In this document: positions 8,684-18,338 of the stretch, one piece after another | How positions within the stretch are numbered: position 1 is the first letter of the stretch | Layout: every line of letters starts with the position of its first letter | NCBI GenBank assembly: GCA_965215155.1 | Contig: CBDCCY010000001.1 | Span: 496,001 to 560,000, forward strand | Reading direction: 5' to 3' | Length of the DNA stretch: 64,000 nucleotides | From: JAGWAJ01 sp965215155 | GTDB lineage: Bacteria; Acidobacteriota; Vicinamibacteria; Vicinamibacterales; UBA8438 | Notes under the pieces: model-generated | The model's input: the letters and a program-made list of their open reading frames with translations, nothing else | Database searches by the model: none | Told to the model about the DNA's origin: nothing | Position numbers and translations under genes: made by a program

Positions 8684-9964
8684 TCACAGCCGCCGCAGCG
8701 CGCCGCTCGCCGCCGCGGACGCCGCCACGAGCACGACCAGCGCCCCGGAGCCGACGAACATCGCGGTGACGTGGGCCTCGGCCACGAGGCCGGCCACGGC
8801 GTAGGAGAGCGGGGTCAGGCCGACGGCGGCGAACATGACGACGCTCATCACCCGGCCCAGAAGCGACGGCTCGGTCCGTGCCTGCAGCCACGTCATCAGC
8901 ATGACGTTGACCACGGCGCCGCTCGCGCCCATGACGCCGGCCAGAGCGGCGGCCTGCGCCACGTTCTCCGCGAAACCGAGGCCGGCGATGACGAGCCCGG
9001 TGACGCTCCACGCGACGACGAGCGCCACGCGCCGGTTCAGCCGGGTGCCGATCAACCCGCCGGCGAGCGACCCGGCCACGGCGCCGGCTCCGGCGGCGGA
9101 GATCATCGCTCCGAACGACGTGGGTCCGGCGAAGCGCTCGTCCGCCAGCGTCGTGAGCCCGACGACGAGGGGTCCCTGCGAGGCGAAGCCGATCACCGCC
9201 GCGGTCACGATCAGCGCGCGGAGGCCGCGGTCTCGCCAGACGTAGCCGAGGCCTTCGCGGATCGCGGTCCCCACGCGGGCCCGCTCCGCCCCCGGCCCCA
9301 CCCCCGGCGCGCCGGTGCGCGGGACGAGCCGGATCAGCCAGAGCATCAGCGCGGAGAAGGCGAACGTCGTCACGTCGAAGCCGAGGGCGGCGGCCGTCCC
9401 CAGCGTGGCGACCACCACGCCGCCCGCGGCCGGGCCGACCAGCGTCGTCGTGTTCGCCGAGGTCTGCAGCAACCCGTTCGCCGGCGCCAGCTTCGCCGTC
9501 TCGACGACCACCCGCGGCACGATCGCCGTGAACGCCGGGAAGAAGAACGCGTCCGCCGTCCCGAACGCGAGCGCGACGACGTACAGGTGCCACACGGCCA
9601 CGGTGTCCGTCACGATCAGCGTCGCGAGCAGCGCCACCAGCAACCCGCGGCAGACGTTCGACGCGAGCATGACGTCGCGCGGCGTGTAGCGGTCGGTGAT
9701 CGCCCCGCCGACCAGCATCAGGATCGCCCGCGGGAAGGCCGCCGTCATCAGCACCGTGCCCACCGCGAGGTCCGACCCGGTCAGCTCCAGGATGAGGAAC
9801 GGCAGCGCCACGAAGTAGAAGTGGTCCCCGGCCAGCGAGATCGTCTCGCCGAGCCACAAGAGGCGGAAGTTCCGTTCGCGCAGCGGAGCGAAGAGGCTCA
9901 CGGTGATCAGGGGAAGGGAAGAGCCTGCGGGGTAGAGCCCGCGGGGCGCGCCTCCGAGCATCAT
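8684..9964 (-). CDS. MFS transporter
   Basis: 426 residues with about twelve hydrophobic segments. The N-terminal block RERNFRLLWLGETISLAGDHFY and the loop GGAITDRYTPRDVM are typical of MFS drug or solute efflux carriers of the enterobactin-exporter/tetracycline type. The start is set at the ATGATG at 9964; the frame continues upstream for about 68 codons but that part is low-complexity and arginine-rich and lacks membrane character. Substrate unknown. It lies in the inner membrane and runs in the same direction as the binding protein gene, about 90 bp away. Confidence 0.82.
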   Translation of the reverse strand: MMLGGAPRGLYPAGSSLPLITVSLFAPLRERNFRLLWLGETISLAGDHFYFVALPFLILELTGSDLAVGTVLMTAAFPRAILMLVGGAITDRYTPRDVMLASNVCRGLLVALLATLIVTDTVAVWHLYVVALAFGTADAFFFPAFTAIVPRVVVETAKLAPANGLLQTSANTTTLVGPAAGGVVVATLGTAAALGFDVTTFAFSALMLWLIRLVPRTGAPGVGPGAERARVGTAIREGLGYVWRDRGLRALIVTAAVIGFASQGPLVVGLTTLADERFAGPTSFGAMISAAGAGAVAGSLAGGLIGTRLNRRVALVVAWSVTGLVIAGLGFAENVAQAAALAGVMGASGAVVNVMLMTWLQARTEPSLLGRVMSVVMFAAVGLTPLSYAVAGLVAEAHVTAMFVGSGALVVLVAASAAASGALRRL

Positions 9965-10191
9965 AGCGCATGCGAGGCTCGCCCTCGCGGCCGTCACCGA
10001 TCGAGGCGCCGTCGTCGGACGCCGACACTCGCGCCGGGTGCGCAGGCCTGAGAAAGGTACGCAGGACAGGCATCGGATCGATGCGGGCGGCGGGGGCAGG
10101 ACAGGGACTCGGAGCGGTGCGGGCGGCGGGGCGCGTGCCTCGCGGGACGAGGCGCACGGCCGGCGCAACGCTACCGCCAGCGCCGCGCCGG

Positions 10192-10330
10192 CCGGCGCGC
10201 CGGGGCGTCAGGTCAGCGTCCCGATCCGCCCCGTGCTGTCGCCGAAGCTGTCGACGTGCCTTCCGGCGCGCCGGGGCGTCAGGTCAGCGTCCCGATCCGC
10301 CCCGTGCTGTCGCCGAAGCTGTCGACGTGC
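10192..10330. repeat. 68-bp direct tandem repeat at the 3' end of the DUF1552 gene
   Basis: Positions 10192-10259 and 10263-10330 are identical over 68 bp, offset 71 bp. The second copy encodes the last 17 or so codons and stop of the DUF1552 gene; the first copy is an extra tail beyond the stop. The rest of the gap 9965-10278 (314 bp) holds no gene that I can see. Confidence 0.9.
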
Positions 10331-11628
10331 ACGCCGAGCCGGTCGAGCAGCGACACGTAGAGGTTCGCGATCGGCGTGCCCTGCGCGTGCCGGACGTAGC
10401 GGCCGCCCCGGATGCCGGCCGCCTGCCCCCCGACGACCGCGACGGGCAGGTCGTCGTGGAAGTGCGTGTTGCTGTCGCTGATGCCGGTGCCGTACAGGAA
10501 GACCGTGTGGTCCAGCATCGTCCCGTCCCCTTCCGGCATCGCCTCCATGCGCTTGACCAGGTGCGCGAACTGCTGGAAGTGGTACTCGTTGATCTTGTGC
10601 AGCCGCTCCAGCTTCCCGGCCTCGTCCTGGTGGTGGGACAGCGGGTGATGCGAGTCGGAGACCCCGATCTCGGGATAGGCCCGGCCGCTCACCTCCTTCG
10701 CCAGCATGAACGTGCTGACGCGGGTCAGATCGGTCTGGTAGGCGAGCGCCAGCAGGTCCATCTGCAGCCTGGCGTGGGTGGCGTAGTCGTCCGGGATGCC
10801 CACCGGCTCGTCCACCAGCGGCAACTCGCGCGAGCTCTGCCGCTCGGCGGTCCGGATGCGCCGCTCGACGTCCCGCACGGAGTCGACGTACTCGGACACC
10901 TTGACCCGGTCGCCCGCCCCGAGGATGCGTTCCAGGCGCTTCAGCTCGGACGAGACGGCGTCGATGATGGTCCGGTCGCGCTCGAGCCGGGCCAGCCGCG
11001 CGGCCGGATCCGTGCTGCCGCTGGTGCCGAAGAGGCGCTCGAAGACGGCGCGCGGATCGCGCTCGACGGGCAGCGGCGTCGTCGGCGTCCGCCAGGCGAC
11101 GGTGTTCGTGTAGGCGCAGCTCGATCCGCCGTCGCACGTCCCCACCATCGCGTTCGACTCGATGCCGAGCTCGAGCGACGTGAGCTGCGTCTCCTTGCCG
11201 AGCTCGCGCGCGGCCACCTGGTCCATGGACACCGACGCGTACACGTCGGCGCCCGTCGTCAGCCGGAACGTGGTCGCGGTAAGGAAGGTGCCCGCCGAGC
11301 GCGCGTGATCGCCGCCCCCTTCCATGAGGTCGGCCGGCTTGTCGGCCAGGCCGCCCAGCAGCAGGACGCGGTCCTCGAGCCCCGCGAGCGACTGCAGCGT
11401 CGGGGGCATCGCCTGCACGGGTCCTTCCGCCCTCGGCCACCAGTAGCCCATGGACATGCCGTTGGGCACGTAGAACACCCCCAACCGGCGCAGCCGCGCG
11501 GGGGCCGCCGCGGTCCGGCTCAGGGCGGTCAGGGCCGGCACCATGCAATCGAGCAGCGGGAGGGCGAGGGTGGCTCCGGCGCCGCGCAACACCGCGCGCC
11601 GGGACAGGTGCTTCCTGGTGACGAACAT
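10279..11628 (-). CDS. Tat-exported DUF1552 protein
   Basis: 449 residues. The twin-arginine signal is LSRRAVLRGAGATLALPLLD (R10, R11). Typical DUF1552 blocks follow: RRLGVFYVPNGMSMGYWWP, LLLGGLADKPAD, GGDHARSAGTFLTA, SVDQVAAR-like SMDQVAARELGKET and the final GTPIANLYVSLLDRLGVHVD. These proteins are found beside DUF1592-type cytochromes in Planctomycetota, Verrucomicrobiota, myxobacteria and Acidobacteriota; the arrangement here is the same, with the DUF1592 gene 111 bp upstream on the same strand. The biochemical role is unknown. The last codons and stop are duplicated downstream as a 68-bp direct repeat. Confidence 0.92.
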   Translation of the reverse strand: MFVTRKHLSRRAVLRGAGATLALPLLDCMVPALTALSRTAAAPARLRRLGVFYVPNGMSMGYWWPRAEGPVQAMPPTLQSLAGLEDRVLLLGGLADKPADLMEGGGDHARSAGTFLTATTFRLTTGADVYASVSMDQVAARELGKETQLTSLELGIESNAMVGTCDGGSSCAYTNTVAWRTPTTPLPVERDPRAVFERLFGTSGSTDPAARLARLERDRTIIDAVSSELKRLERILGAGDRVKVSEYVDSVRDVERRIRTAERQSSRELPLVDEPVGIPDDYATHARLQMDLLALAYQTDLTRVSTFMLAKEVSGRAYPEIGVSDSHHPLSHHQDEAGKLERLHKINEYHFQQFAHLVKRMEAMPEGDGTMLDHTVFLYGTGISDSNTHFHDDLPVAVVGGQAAGIRGGRYVRHAQGTPIANLYVSLLDRLGVHVDSFGDSTGRIGTLT

Positions 11629-11739
11629 GGGCTTCTCTCCCGCGTCCCCGGGGACGCGCCGCTCTCGGTTCCGGGCTGCCTCTGGCGACGCGCCGCCCTC
11701 TTGGCGGAAGCGCCGTCCGTCCGCGACTCGCGCCTCCGA

Positions 11740-14274
11740 CTATCGTTCGTGCCCGACGTTGGCGGCCACGCGTTCTTCCGGCTCCGCGTCCCGCACGATC
11801 CGCTGCTGGAAAGGAGCGCTCCGGACGATGCCGAGCAGGAGCGACGACCAGCGGTAGTCGTCGCGCGCCGCATCCCGCACCAGTTGCCGCACGGTCGGCG
11901 CGTCCAGGTAGTTGACGCCGCGCCCGAGCGCGTAGGTCAGCAGCTTCTCCGTGATCGTCCGCACGAGCTCGTCCTCGCCCTGCCGCAGCAACGCCTCGCG
12001 GAAGGCCCCGGGGCTGTCGACGTCCGTGCCCCGCCAGGTGATCGAGGAGTCGATGGGCGCGCCGTCGTCCTCCTCGCGCCACCTCCCGATGGCGTCGAAG
12101 TTCTCGAGCGCGAAGCCGAGCGGATCCATCGTGGCGTGGCAGGTCGCGCACACCGGGCTCTCGCGATGCTGCTCCATCCGCTCGCGCAGCGAGGCGGGCT
12201 CGCTCCGCCCGTCGTTCTCCGGCAGCGGCGGCACGTTCGCGGGCGGCGGCGGGGGCGGCGAGCCGAGCAGCGTCTCGAGCACCCACTTGCCCCGCAGCAC
12301 CACCGACGTCCGGTCCGCGTACGAGGTCGCCGTCAGCACGCTCCCGTGCCCCAGCAGGCCGCCCCGGGCCGGATCGGCGAGCGGCATGCGCCGGAAGTGG
12401 CTGCCGTAGACGTCCGGCACGCCGTAGTGCTCGGCGAGCCGGGCGTTGAGGAAGGTGTAGTCGGCGCTCAGCAGGTCCAGGATGCTCCGATCCTCGCGCA
12501 CCTGGCTCTCGAAGAACAGCTCCGTTTCCGTGAGCAGGGCGTCGCGCAGAGTGCTGTCGTAGCCGGGGAACCGCAGCGGATCCGGCACGATGGTCTGCAG
12601 GTTGCGCACCTGCAGCCACTGCCCGACGAAGTCGCTCATCCAGCGCGCGGCGCGCCGGTCCGCGAGCATCCGGCGCGTCTGCCGCTCGAGCACCGCCGGG
12701 TCGCGCAACCCGCCGCGCTCGGCTACGGCCAGCAGCTCGTCGTCCGGAATGCTGCGCCACAGGAAGAAGGCCAGGCGCGACGCCAGCTCCACGTCGCTGA
12801 TCGCGTAGATGGTCCCGGCCGGGGCGTCGACCGGATCGACCTCCGCGCGCAGCAGAAACGCCGGCATGCTGAGCAGCGCCTCCAGGCCCCGCGCCACCCC
12901 GGTCTCGAAGTCGCCGGCGGCGCGCCCGATGTGGAAGATGTTCATCAGGGGCTCGAGGTCCGCGTCCGTGACGGGGCGGCGGTACGCGCGGCGGGCCAGG
13001 GTGCCGAGGATCTCCCGGGCGCACGGTTCCTCGTCGTCGGCCCCGCTCGGCCGGCAGACGAAGATGCGCTGGCGGCTCGGGGTGTCCGCGGGGACCTCGC
13101 CGCGGTACGGGCCGTGGATCTCGAGGGACTCGACGCCGGCCACCAGGTTGTCGCCGACGCCCGCCGACGCGGAGGGGGCCATGTCGGTGAAGGCGGCCGA
13201 CACGAGCCGCGTGCCGGCCCGGACCGGCAGGCGCACCTCCATGTCCTGGTCGGCGGTCTGGTTGTAGAGCGCGATCCGCTGGTGCACGAGGTCGTCGTCC
13301 GGCGGTGCGATGCCGCCTCCCGACAGCGTGTAGCGGACCTGCCCCTCGAAGTCGCCGCCCACCGTGAGGCGGCTGACGAGCGCGTGATCGATGCGCAGCT
13401 CGATGTGGTATTCGCGCTCCGCGATGTTGCCCCGGATGGTCCCGCCCACGTCGCTCCGCTGCAGCCGGATGCGGAAGACGTAGTCGCCGTCGAGCGAGAA
13501 GGCGTGGCGCGCCGCGAGGCCGCCGTGCGTCGCGAAGGGCAGGTCCTCGCCCATCCGGGCTTCCTGGCGCGCGGCGTTCGGCAGCCGGTAGGTCTGGATC
13601 GCGGGCCGGTTCTCGAGCGTGCCGACCGCGAGGCGGCTGACCTTGGTGGCCGCGGTGATGTAGCGGTCCATCAACGCCGGGGTCATCGCGAGCACCTCGG
13701 CGTTGTTGTCGAAGCCGAAGCCGGCCATGTCGCTCGGGAGCAGCGCCTCGCCGTCGACCTCCAGATCCAGCAGGTCGCGAATCGCGTTGACGTACTCGGT
13801 CCGGTTCAGGCGGTGCGCCGCCACGCGGCCCGGGTCGGGAGCCGCGGCGCCCACCCGGTCGAGCTCCGCCTCGAGCCCCGTCACGAATGCGTCGATCTCC
13901 GCCGGCGCGGGACGCGGGCGGCCCGGCGGCGGCATCAGCCCGCTGCGGAGCTTCCCGGTGACCTTCTCGAAGAGCTCGCGGTGCACGTCCGCCCGGCCGA
14001 TGTCGACCCGGTCGAACATCACGCCGGCCGTCTGCAGCCGCTCGTTGTGGCAGGTCACGCAGTACCGATCGAGGAGCGCGCGCGACGGCGCCTCCGTCCG
14101 GCCCGCGGCCGGAGGCCGCGCGGTCGACGCCTGCCGCGCGGCCTCCGTGGGCCGCGCGGCTCCCTCCCCGGGTGCCGCGACCGCCGCCGGTTGGGGCGCC
14201 GCGACCGCCGCCTGCGGGCTCGCCGCCGTCGTCCCGGCGAGGCAAATCGCGCCAAGCACTCTCAGCGTGGACAT
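11740..14274 (-). CDS. DUF1592/DUF1588-type cytochrome c protein (planctomycete-type)
   Basis: 844 residues with a signal peptide. An N-terminal haem site CVTCH lies at residues 72-76 within YCVTCHNERLQTAG, the planctomycete-type cytochrome c motif. Then come DUF1587 (HRLNRTEYVNAIRDLL), DUF1595/DUF1592 (YRRPVTDADL, RLAFFLWRSIPDDELL), DUF1588 with a second CxxCH (CATCHATMDPLGFALENFD) and DUF1585 (YALGRGVNYLD) in the standard order and at full length. The protein is periplasmic or cell-surface and probably passes electrons, partnered by the DUF1552 protein encoded downstream. Its promoter region (14275-14455) is shared with the divergent ankyrin gene. Confidence 0.93.
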   Translation of the reverse strand: MSTLRVLGAICLAGTTAASPQAAVAAPQPAAVAAPGEGAARPTEAARQASTARPPAAGRTEAPSRALLDRYCVTCHNERLQTAGVMFDRVDIGRADVHRELFEKVTGKLRSGLMPPPGRPRPAPAEIDAFVTGLEAELDRVGAAAPDPGRVAAHRLNRTEYVNAIRDLLDLEVDGEALLPSDMAGFGFDNNAEVLAMTPALMDRYITAATKVSRLAVGTLENRPAIQTYRLPNAARQEARMGEDLPFATHGGLAARHAFSLDGDYVFRIRLQRSDVGGTIRGNIAEREYHIELRIDHALVSRLTVGGDFEGQVRYTLSGGGIAPPDDDLVHQRIALYNQTADQDMEVRLPVRAGTRLVSAAFTDMAPSASAGVGDNLVAGVESLEIHGPYRGEVPADTPSRQRIFVCRPSGADDEEPCAREILGTLARRAYRRPVTDADLEPLMNIFHIGRAAGDFETGVARGLEALLSMPAFLLRAEVDPVDAPAGTIYAISDVELASRLAFFLWRSIPDDELLAVAERGGLRDPAVLERQTRRMLADRRAARWMSDFVGQWLQVRNLQTIVPDPLRFPGYDSTLRDALLTETELFFESQVREDRSILDLLSADYTFLNARLAEHYGVPDVYGSHFRRMPLADPARGGLLGHGSVLTATSYADRTSVVLRGKWVLETLLGSPPPPPPANVPPLPENDGRSEPASLRERMEQHRESPVCATCHATMDPLGFALENFDAIGRWREEDDGAPIDSSITWRGTDVDSPGAFREALLRQGEDELVRTITEKLLTYALGRGVNYLDAPTVRQLVRDAARDDYRWSSLLLGIVRSAPFQQRIVRDAEPEERVAANVGHER

Positions 14275-14455
14275 TTGCAGAAGCCTCTCGGCGGGCGCCC
14301 CTGATGGGCACCGCGCCTCTACTTACCACCTTTGCCGCGGACACGCAAGGGAGCATAGGATCGGGGCGACGATGCGCGCGCGGAAGCGCCCCGGGCGCCG
14401 CGCGGGAAATGGCCGCGCGCGCTCTGCGCCCGGCAACGAAAAGCGGGAGGAGCCC

Positions 14456-16090
14456 ATGCGGGTCCTGACGAACCTTCTCGCCGGTCTTTCTCTCGTCCTG
14501 CTTCCGGCGGCCGACGCCGGCGCCGCGGGTCCGAGGACCGCGAGCGCGCGCGCGGCCGGCGGCGCGGGCGGCAGTGCCGTGGCCCCCGCGGCGGATCTGC
14601 GGCTCGTGGAGGCGATGGCGGAGCGCGACACGGCCCGCGTGCGGGCGTTGCTCGCCCGCGGCGGCCTCGACGTGAACGTGGCGCGGGCCGACGGGGCGAC
14701 GGCGCTGCTCTGGGCGGCCCACTGGGACGACGGCGAGGCGGCCGAGCTGCTCCTCGACGCCGGAGCCGACGTCAACGCGGCGGACGATCACGGCGTGACG
14801 CCGCTCGCCCGCGCGTGCGAGAACGCGAGCGCGCCGATGGTCGAACGGCTCCTGGCGGCCGGGGCGAATCCGAACGCGGCCCAGGCCAACGGGCTGACGC
14901 CGCTGATGACGGCCGCGCGCACGGGCAGCCTCGACGTCGTGCGGGCGTTGCTCGCGCGGGGCGCCGACGTCGACGCGGTCACTGCCGCCACCCACGAGAC
15001 GGCACTGATGTGGGCGGTCGCCGGGCGGCACCGGGAGGTCGTCCGCGCGCTGCTCGAGCGGGGCGCCGACGTCCATCCCCAGCCGCGGCAGGCGTTCTCG
15101 CCCCTCGTCGCGGCCGCGCGCACCGGCGACATCGAGACGGCCGAGCTGTTGCTCGCCGCGGGGGCCGGCGTGGATGAGACCGGTTCGGACGGGGCGCATC
15201 CGCTGGCCTACGCGGTCATCGTCGGGCAGAGCGCGTTCGCCCACTTCCTGCTCGAGCGGGGTGCCGACCCGAACGGGGCCGTCGACGGGGTCACGGCGCT
15301 GCACGCCGCCGCCGGACCCGTCCGCACGTGGCTGAAGGCGTGGAACCGCAAGCACGGCGGTGCGGGCGCGCGGGCCGGCCGGCTCGGGCTCCGGGAGCGG
15401 CTGCCGCTGGTCGACGCCCTGCTGGACCGCGGCGCCGACCCCAACGCGCGCATGACCGCCTCCGACGTGACGGAGCAGGGGTTCGTCCGGAACGGCGCCT
15501 ACGACACGTTCGCGACCGGCACGGGAGACGTGGCCGGGGCGACGCCGCTGTGGGTCGCCGCGTTCGCGACCAACCCCGGCCCGGGCCGGATGCGCAACGG
15601 GTGGAGCACGCACCGCTCCACCGGCGAGGTCCTGCGCCGCCTGCTCGCGGCGGGCGCCCGGCCCGAGATCACGTCGAACGACGGCACCACGCCGATGATG
15701 GCCGCGGCCGGCTGCGGGCGGTGGGGGCACTGGACGAACACGCCGCGCGCCTCCCGCCAGCCGATGGCGGAGGAGGCCATCGGGATTCTCATCGCCGCCG
15801 GCATGGACGTGAACGCCACCAACGAGGGCGACTTCACGGCGTTGCACTGCGCGGCCTTCAGCGGCCTCAACGAGGTGGTTCGCCTGCTCGTGGACCACGG
15901 CGCCGACATCGACGCGCGCGACTGGCGGGGGCGGACGGCGTTCCGCCTCGCGGAGGGCGCCAAGCAGTCGTTCCACTACCAGGCGTGGCCGGAGACGGCG
16001 GCGCTGCTCGCGGAGCTCGGCGCCGACACCCGCCTGGGGATCCCGGGGACCATCCACGAGCGCCTGCGGGGGCTGGTGGCGACGCCGTAA
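14456..16090 (+). CDS. Exported ankyrin-repeat protein, copy 1
   Basis: 544 residues from ATG 14456, preceded by GGGAGGA. A signal peptide (ending AGAAG) precedes roughly nine to ten ankyrin repeats, recognisable as TPLxxAA...GxxxVVRALLxRGADVD units, with insertions between repeats around residues 290-340 and 390-440. Ankyrin repeats are protein-binding scaffolds, and the signal places this one outside the cytoplasm. The gene is divergent from the DUF1592/DUF1552 pair and followed by a close paralogue, so it may act with those exported redox proteins. A longer in-frame reading to the left overlaps the DUF1592 gene and is not credible. Confidence 0.9.
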   Translation: MRVLTNLLAGLSLVLLPAADAGAAGPRTASARAAGGAGGSAVAPAADLRLVEAMAERDTARVRALLARGGLDVNVARADGATALLWAAHWDDGEAAELLLDAGADVNAADDHGVTPLARACENASAPMVERLLAAGANPNAAQANGLTPLMTAARTGSLDVVRALLARGADVDAVTAATHETALMWAVAGRHREVVRALLERGADVHPQPRQAFSPLVAAARTGDIETAELLLAAGAGVDETGSDGAHPLAYAVIVGQSAFAHFLLERGADPNGAVDGVTALHAAAGPVRTWLKAWNRKHGGAGARAGRLGLRERLPLVDALLDRGADPNARMTASDVTEQGFVRNGAYDTFATGTGDVAGATPLWVAAFATNPGPGRMRNGWSTHRSTGEVLRRLLAAGARPEITSNDGTTPMMAAAGCGRWGHWTNTPRASRQPMAEEAIGILIAAGMDVNATNEGDFTALHCAAFSGLNEVVRLLVDHGADIDARDWRGRTAFRLAEGAKQSFHYQAWPETAALLAELGADTRLGIPGTIHERLRGLVATP

Positions 16091-16157
16091 GGACTCGCAG
16101 CGAGCCCCGGCGGAGAGATATCCGACCGGCCAGGCAGACCCGATGAGGAGGCCACCC

Positions 16158-17795
16158 ATGCGCGTTCCGAAGAAGCGTCTCGCCGGCCTGTGCCTCGTCC
16201 TGCTCCCGGTGGCGGGCGGGAGCGCGCCTGTCGCGGGAGCGGCGGGCGGCAGTGCGGCGGGGCAGAGCGCAGCCGGACGCGGTGTCGCGGCCGCCGCCCC
16301 GGACCTGCGCCTCGTGGAGGCGATGGCGGAGCGGGACACCGCGCGGGTGCGGACGCTGCTCGCCGGTGAGGGGTTCGACGTGAACGCGGCGCGGGCCGAC
16401 GGCGCGACGGCGCTGCTGTGGGCGGCCCATTGGGACGACCGCGAGGCGGCGGAGCTGCTGCTGGGGGCGGGCGCCGACGTGAACGCGGCGGACGACCACG
16501 GCGTGACGCCGCTCGCCCGGGCCAGCGAGAACGCGAGCGCGGCGATGGTCGAGCGGCTGCTCGCCGCCGGCGCGAACCCGAACGCGGCCCAGGCCAACGG
16601 ACTGACGCCCTTGATGACGGGCGCGCGCACGGGCAGCCTCGCGGTGGTGCGAGCCCTGCTCGCCCGCGGCGCCGACGTCGACGCCGCCACCGCCGCCACC
16701 CACGAAACCGCGCTGATGTGGGCGGTCGCCGGGCGCCACCGGGACGTCGTCCGGGCGCTGGTGGAGCGGGGGGGCGACGTGCATCCGCAGCCGCGGCAGG
16801 CGTTCTCGCCGCTGATCGCCGCGGCCCGGAACGGCGACCTCGAGACGGCCGAGGTGCTCCTCGAAGCGGGTGCGCGCGTCGACGACCGCGGGTCCGACGG
16901 GGCGCATCCGCTCGCCTACGCGGTCATCGCCGGACAGAGCGCGTTCGCGCACTTCCTGCTCGAGCGGGGCGCCGACCCCGATGGGGCGGTGGACGGCGTC
17001 ACGGCGCTGCACGCCGCCGCCGGCTCCGTCCGCCCCTGGCTGAAGGCGTGGAGCCGCAAGCACGGCACACGGGCGGGCCGGCTCGCCCTGGACGAGCGCC
17101 TGGCGCTGGTGAAGGCCCTGCTGGCCCGCGGCGCCGACCCCAACGCGCGCATGACCGCATCCGACGTGACCGGGCAGGGCTTCGTCCGGAACGGGGCCTA
17201 CGACACTTTCGCCACCGGCACGGGCGACGTGGCCGGCGCGACGCCGCTGTGGGTGGCCGCCTACGCGACGAACCCCGGCCCGGGCAGCTCCTCCTTCCGG
17301 GGGCGCCGGCCCACGCCGAGCTCGAACGGCGCGATTCTGCGCAGCCTGCTCGCGGCGGGCGCCCGTCCCGGCAGCACGCCGCGCGACGGCACGACGGCGC
17401 TCATGGCCGCGGCCGGCTGCGGGCGCGCGGCGCACCTGACCAACGTGCCGCGGGCGCCGCGCGTGCCGACGGCGGAAGAGGCCGTCGACATCCTGGTCGA
17501 GGCCGGCCTGGACGTGAACGCCGCCAACGAGGGCGACTTCACGGCGCTGCACTGCGCGGCCTTCAGCGGCCTGAACGAGGTGGTGCGGCAGCTCGTCGAG
17601 CACGGCGCGGACATCGACGCGCGCGACTGGCGGGGCCGGACGGCGTTCCGTCTTGCCGAGGGCGCCAAGCAGTCGTTCCACTACCAGGAGTGGCCGGGGG
17701 TGGCGGCCCTGCTCGCGGAGCTCGGGGCCGACACCAGCCTCGGCATTCCGGGCATCATCCACGAGCGCCTGCGCGGGCTTCTGGCGGCCCGGTAG
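16158..17795 (+). CDS. Exported ankyrin-repeat protein, copy 2 (tandem paralogue)
   Basis: 545 residues. ATG 16158 is preferred over the ATG at 16143 because GAGGAGG sits just upstream of it and the signal peptide MRVPKKRLAGLCLVLLP starts there. The sequence follows copy 1 almost residue by residue through the ankyrin array, for example the block beginning HETALMWAVAGRHR, and differs mainly in the signal peptide and in the insertion after NPGPG. This is a recent tandem duplication 67 bp downstream of copy 1. Role as for copy 1: an exported binding scaffold of unknown partner. Confidence 0.9.
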   Translation: MRVPKKRLAGLCLVLLPVAGGSAPVAGAAGGSAAGQSAAGRGVAAAAPDLRLVEAMAERDTARVRTLLAGEGFDVNAARADGATALLWAAHWDDREAAELLLGAGADVNAADDHGVTPLARASENASAAMVERLLAAGANPNAAQANGLTPLMTGARTGSLAVVRALLARGADVDAATAATHETALMWAVAGRHRDVVRALVERGGDVHPQPRQAFSPLIAAARNGDLETAEVLLEAGARVDDRGSDGAHPLAYAVIAGQSAFAHFLLERGADPDGAVDGVTALHAAAGSVRPWLKAWSRKHGTRAGRLALDERLALVKALLARGADPNARMTASDVTGQGFVRNGAYDTFATGTGDVAGATPLWVAAYATNPGPGSSSFRGRRPTPSSNGAILRSLLAAGARPGSTPRDGTTALMAAAGCGRAAHLTNVPRAPRVPTAEEAVDILVEAGLDVNAANEGDFTALHCAAFSGLNEVVRQLVEHGADIDARDWRGRTAFRLAEGAKQSFHYQEWPGVAALLAELGADTSLGIPGIIHERLRGLLAAR

Positions 17796-17839
17796 CCGGC
17801 CGCGGCGGATGTGCGAGCGCTCCATTCCGGAGGAGTCGA

Positions 17840-18277
17840 ATGACAGGTCGTCCGGCAGCGTGGGTGGCCGCGTTCGTGGTCGCCACGGGATCCGCCGCGA
17901 TCGCGCAGAAGGTGATTGGCCCCGAGGAATTCGACCGCGCGATGAAGACCATCGGCGCCGCCCTCGAAGCGACGGAAGAGGCGCTGGGGTCGGCGTCCTA
18001 CGTGGATGCCAAGACGCCCCTGGCGCTCTCGCGGCAGGTGCTGGCCTCCACCCGGCCGGAGTGGCAGGCCCTCGGGGAGCCCGACGCCGTGCGGATGAAC
18101 CGCGAGGCCGTGGCCGCGCTGGACGCGCTCGACAGGGTCCTGTCGGCGGCCACCGTCGATGCGGCCGCCGTGGCTGCCGCCTTCGGCGACGTCAACCGCG
18201 GCTGCGACGCGTGCCACGCCGCGTATCGCGAGGGCGACGCGGACAGCGGCTATCGCATCCGCTCGGCGCGGCGCTGA
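17840..18277 (+). CDS. Small exported cytochrome c'-like protein
   Basis: 145 residues with a signal peptide (ending SAAIAQ) and a single haem motif CDACH placed near the C-terminus (GCDACHAAYRE), as in class II cytochromes c' and c-556. The body is predicted helical, which fits a four-helix bundle. AGGAG precedes the ATG at 17840. The gene lies 44 bp after the second ankyrin gene on the same strand, so the three genes probably form an operon facing the DUF1592/DUF1552 pair, and it may be the mobile electron carrier of the set. Confidence 0.82.
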   Translation: MTGRPAAWVAAFVVATGSAAIAQKVIGPEEFDRAMKTIGAALEATEEALGSASYVDAKTPLALSRQVLASTRPEWQALGEPDAVRMNREAVAALDALDRVLSAATVDAAAVAAAFGDVNRGCDACHAAYREGDADSGYRIRSARR

Positions 18278-18338
18278 GCGGGGCGCCCGTGCCGCGCCGC
18301 CGAAGCACGGTACCGCAGCGCCGATCTCGGCCCGCCCG

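Noticed and set aside
5436..10157. A single giant 1573-residue protein
   Set aside because: Only the last 646 residues have protein character and a signal peptide; the rest runs antisense or out of frame through the binding-protein and MFS genes.
10208..16699. A 2163-codon open frame on the minus strand, and others of 600-1500 codons across the window
   Set aside because: They are shadows caused by high G+C: they overlap well-supported genes in other frames, are rich in Arg/Ala/Gly/Pro and have no domain motifs.
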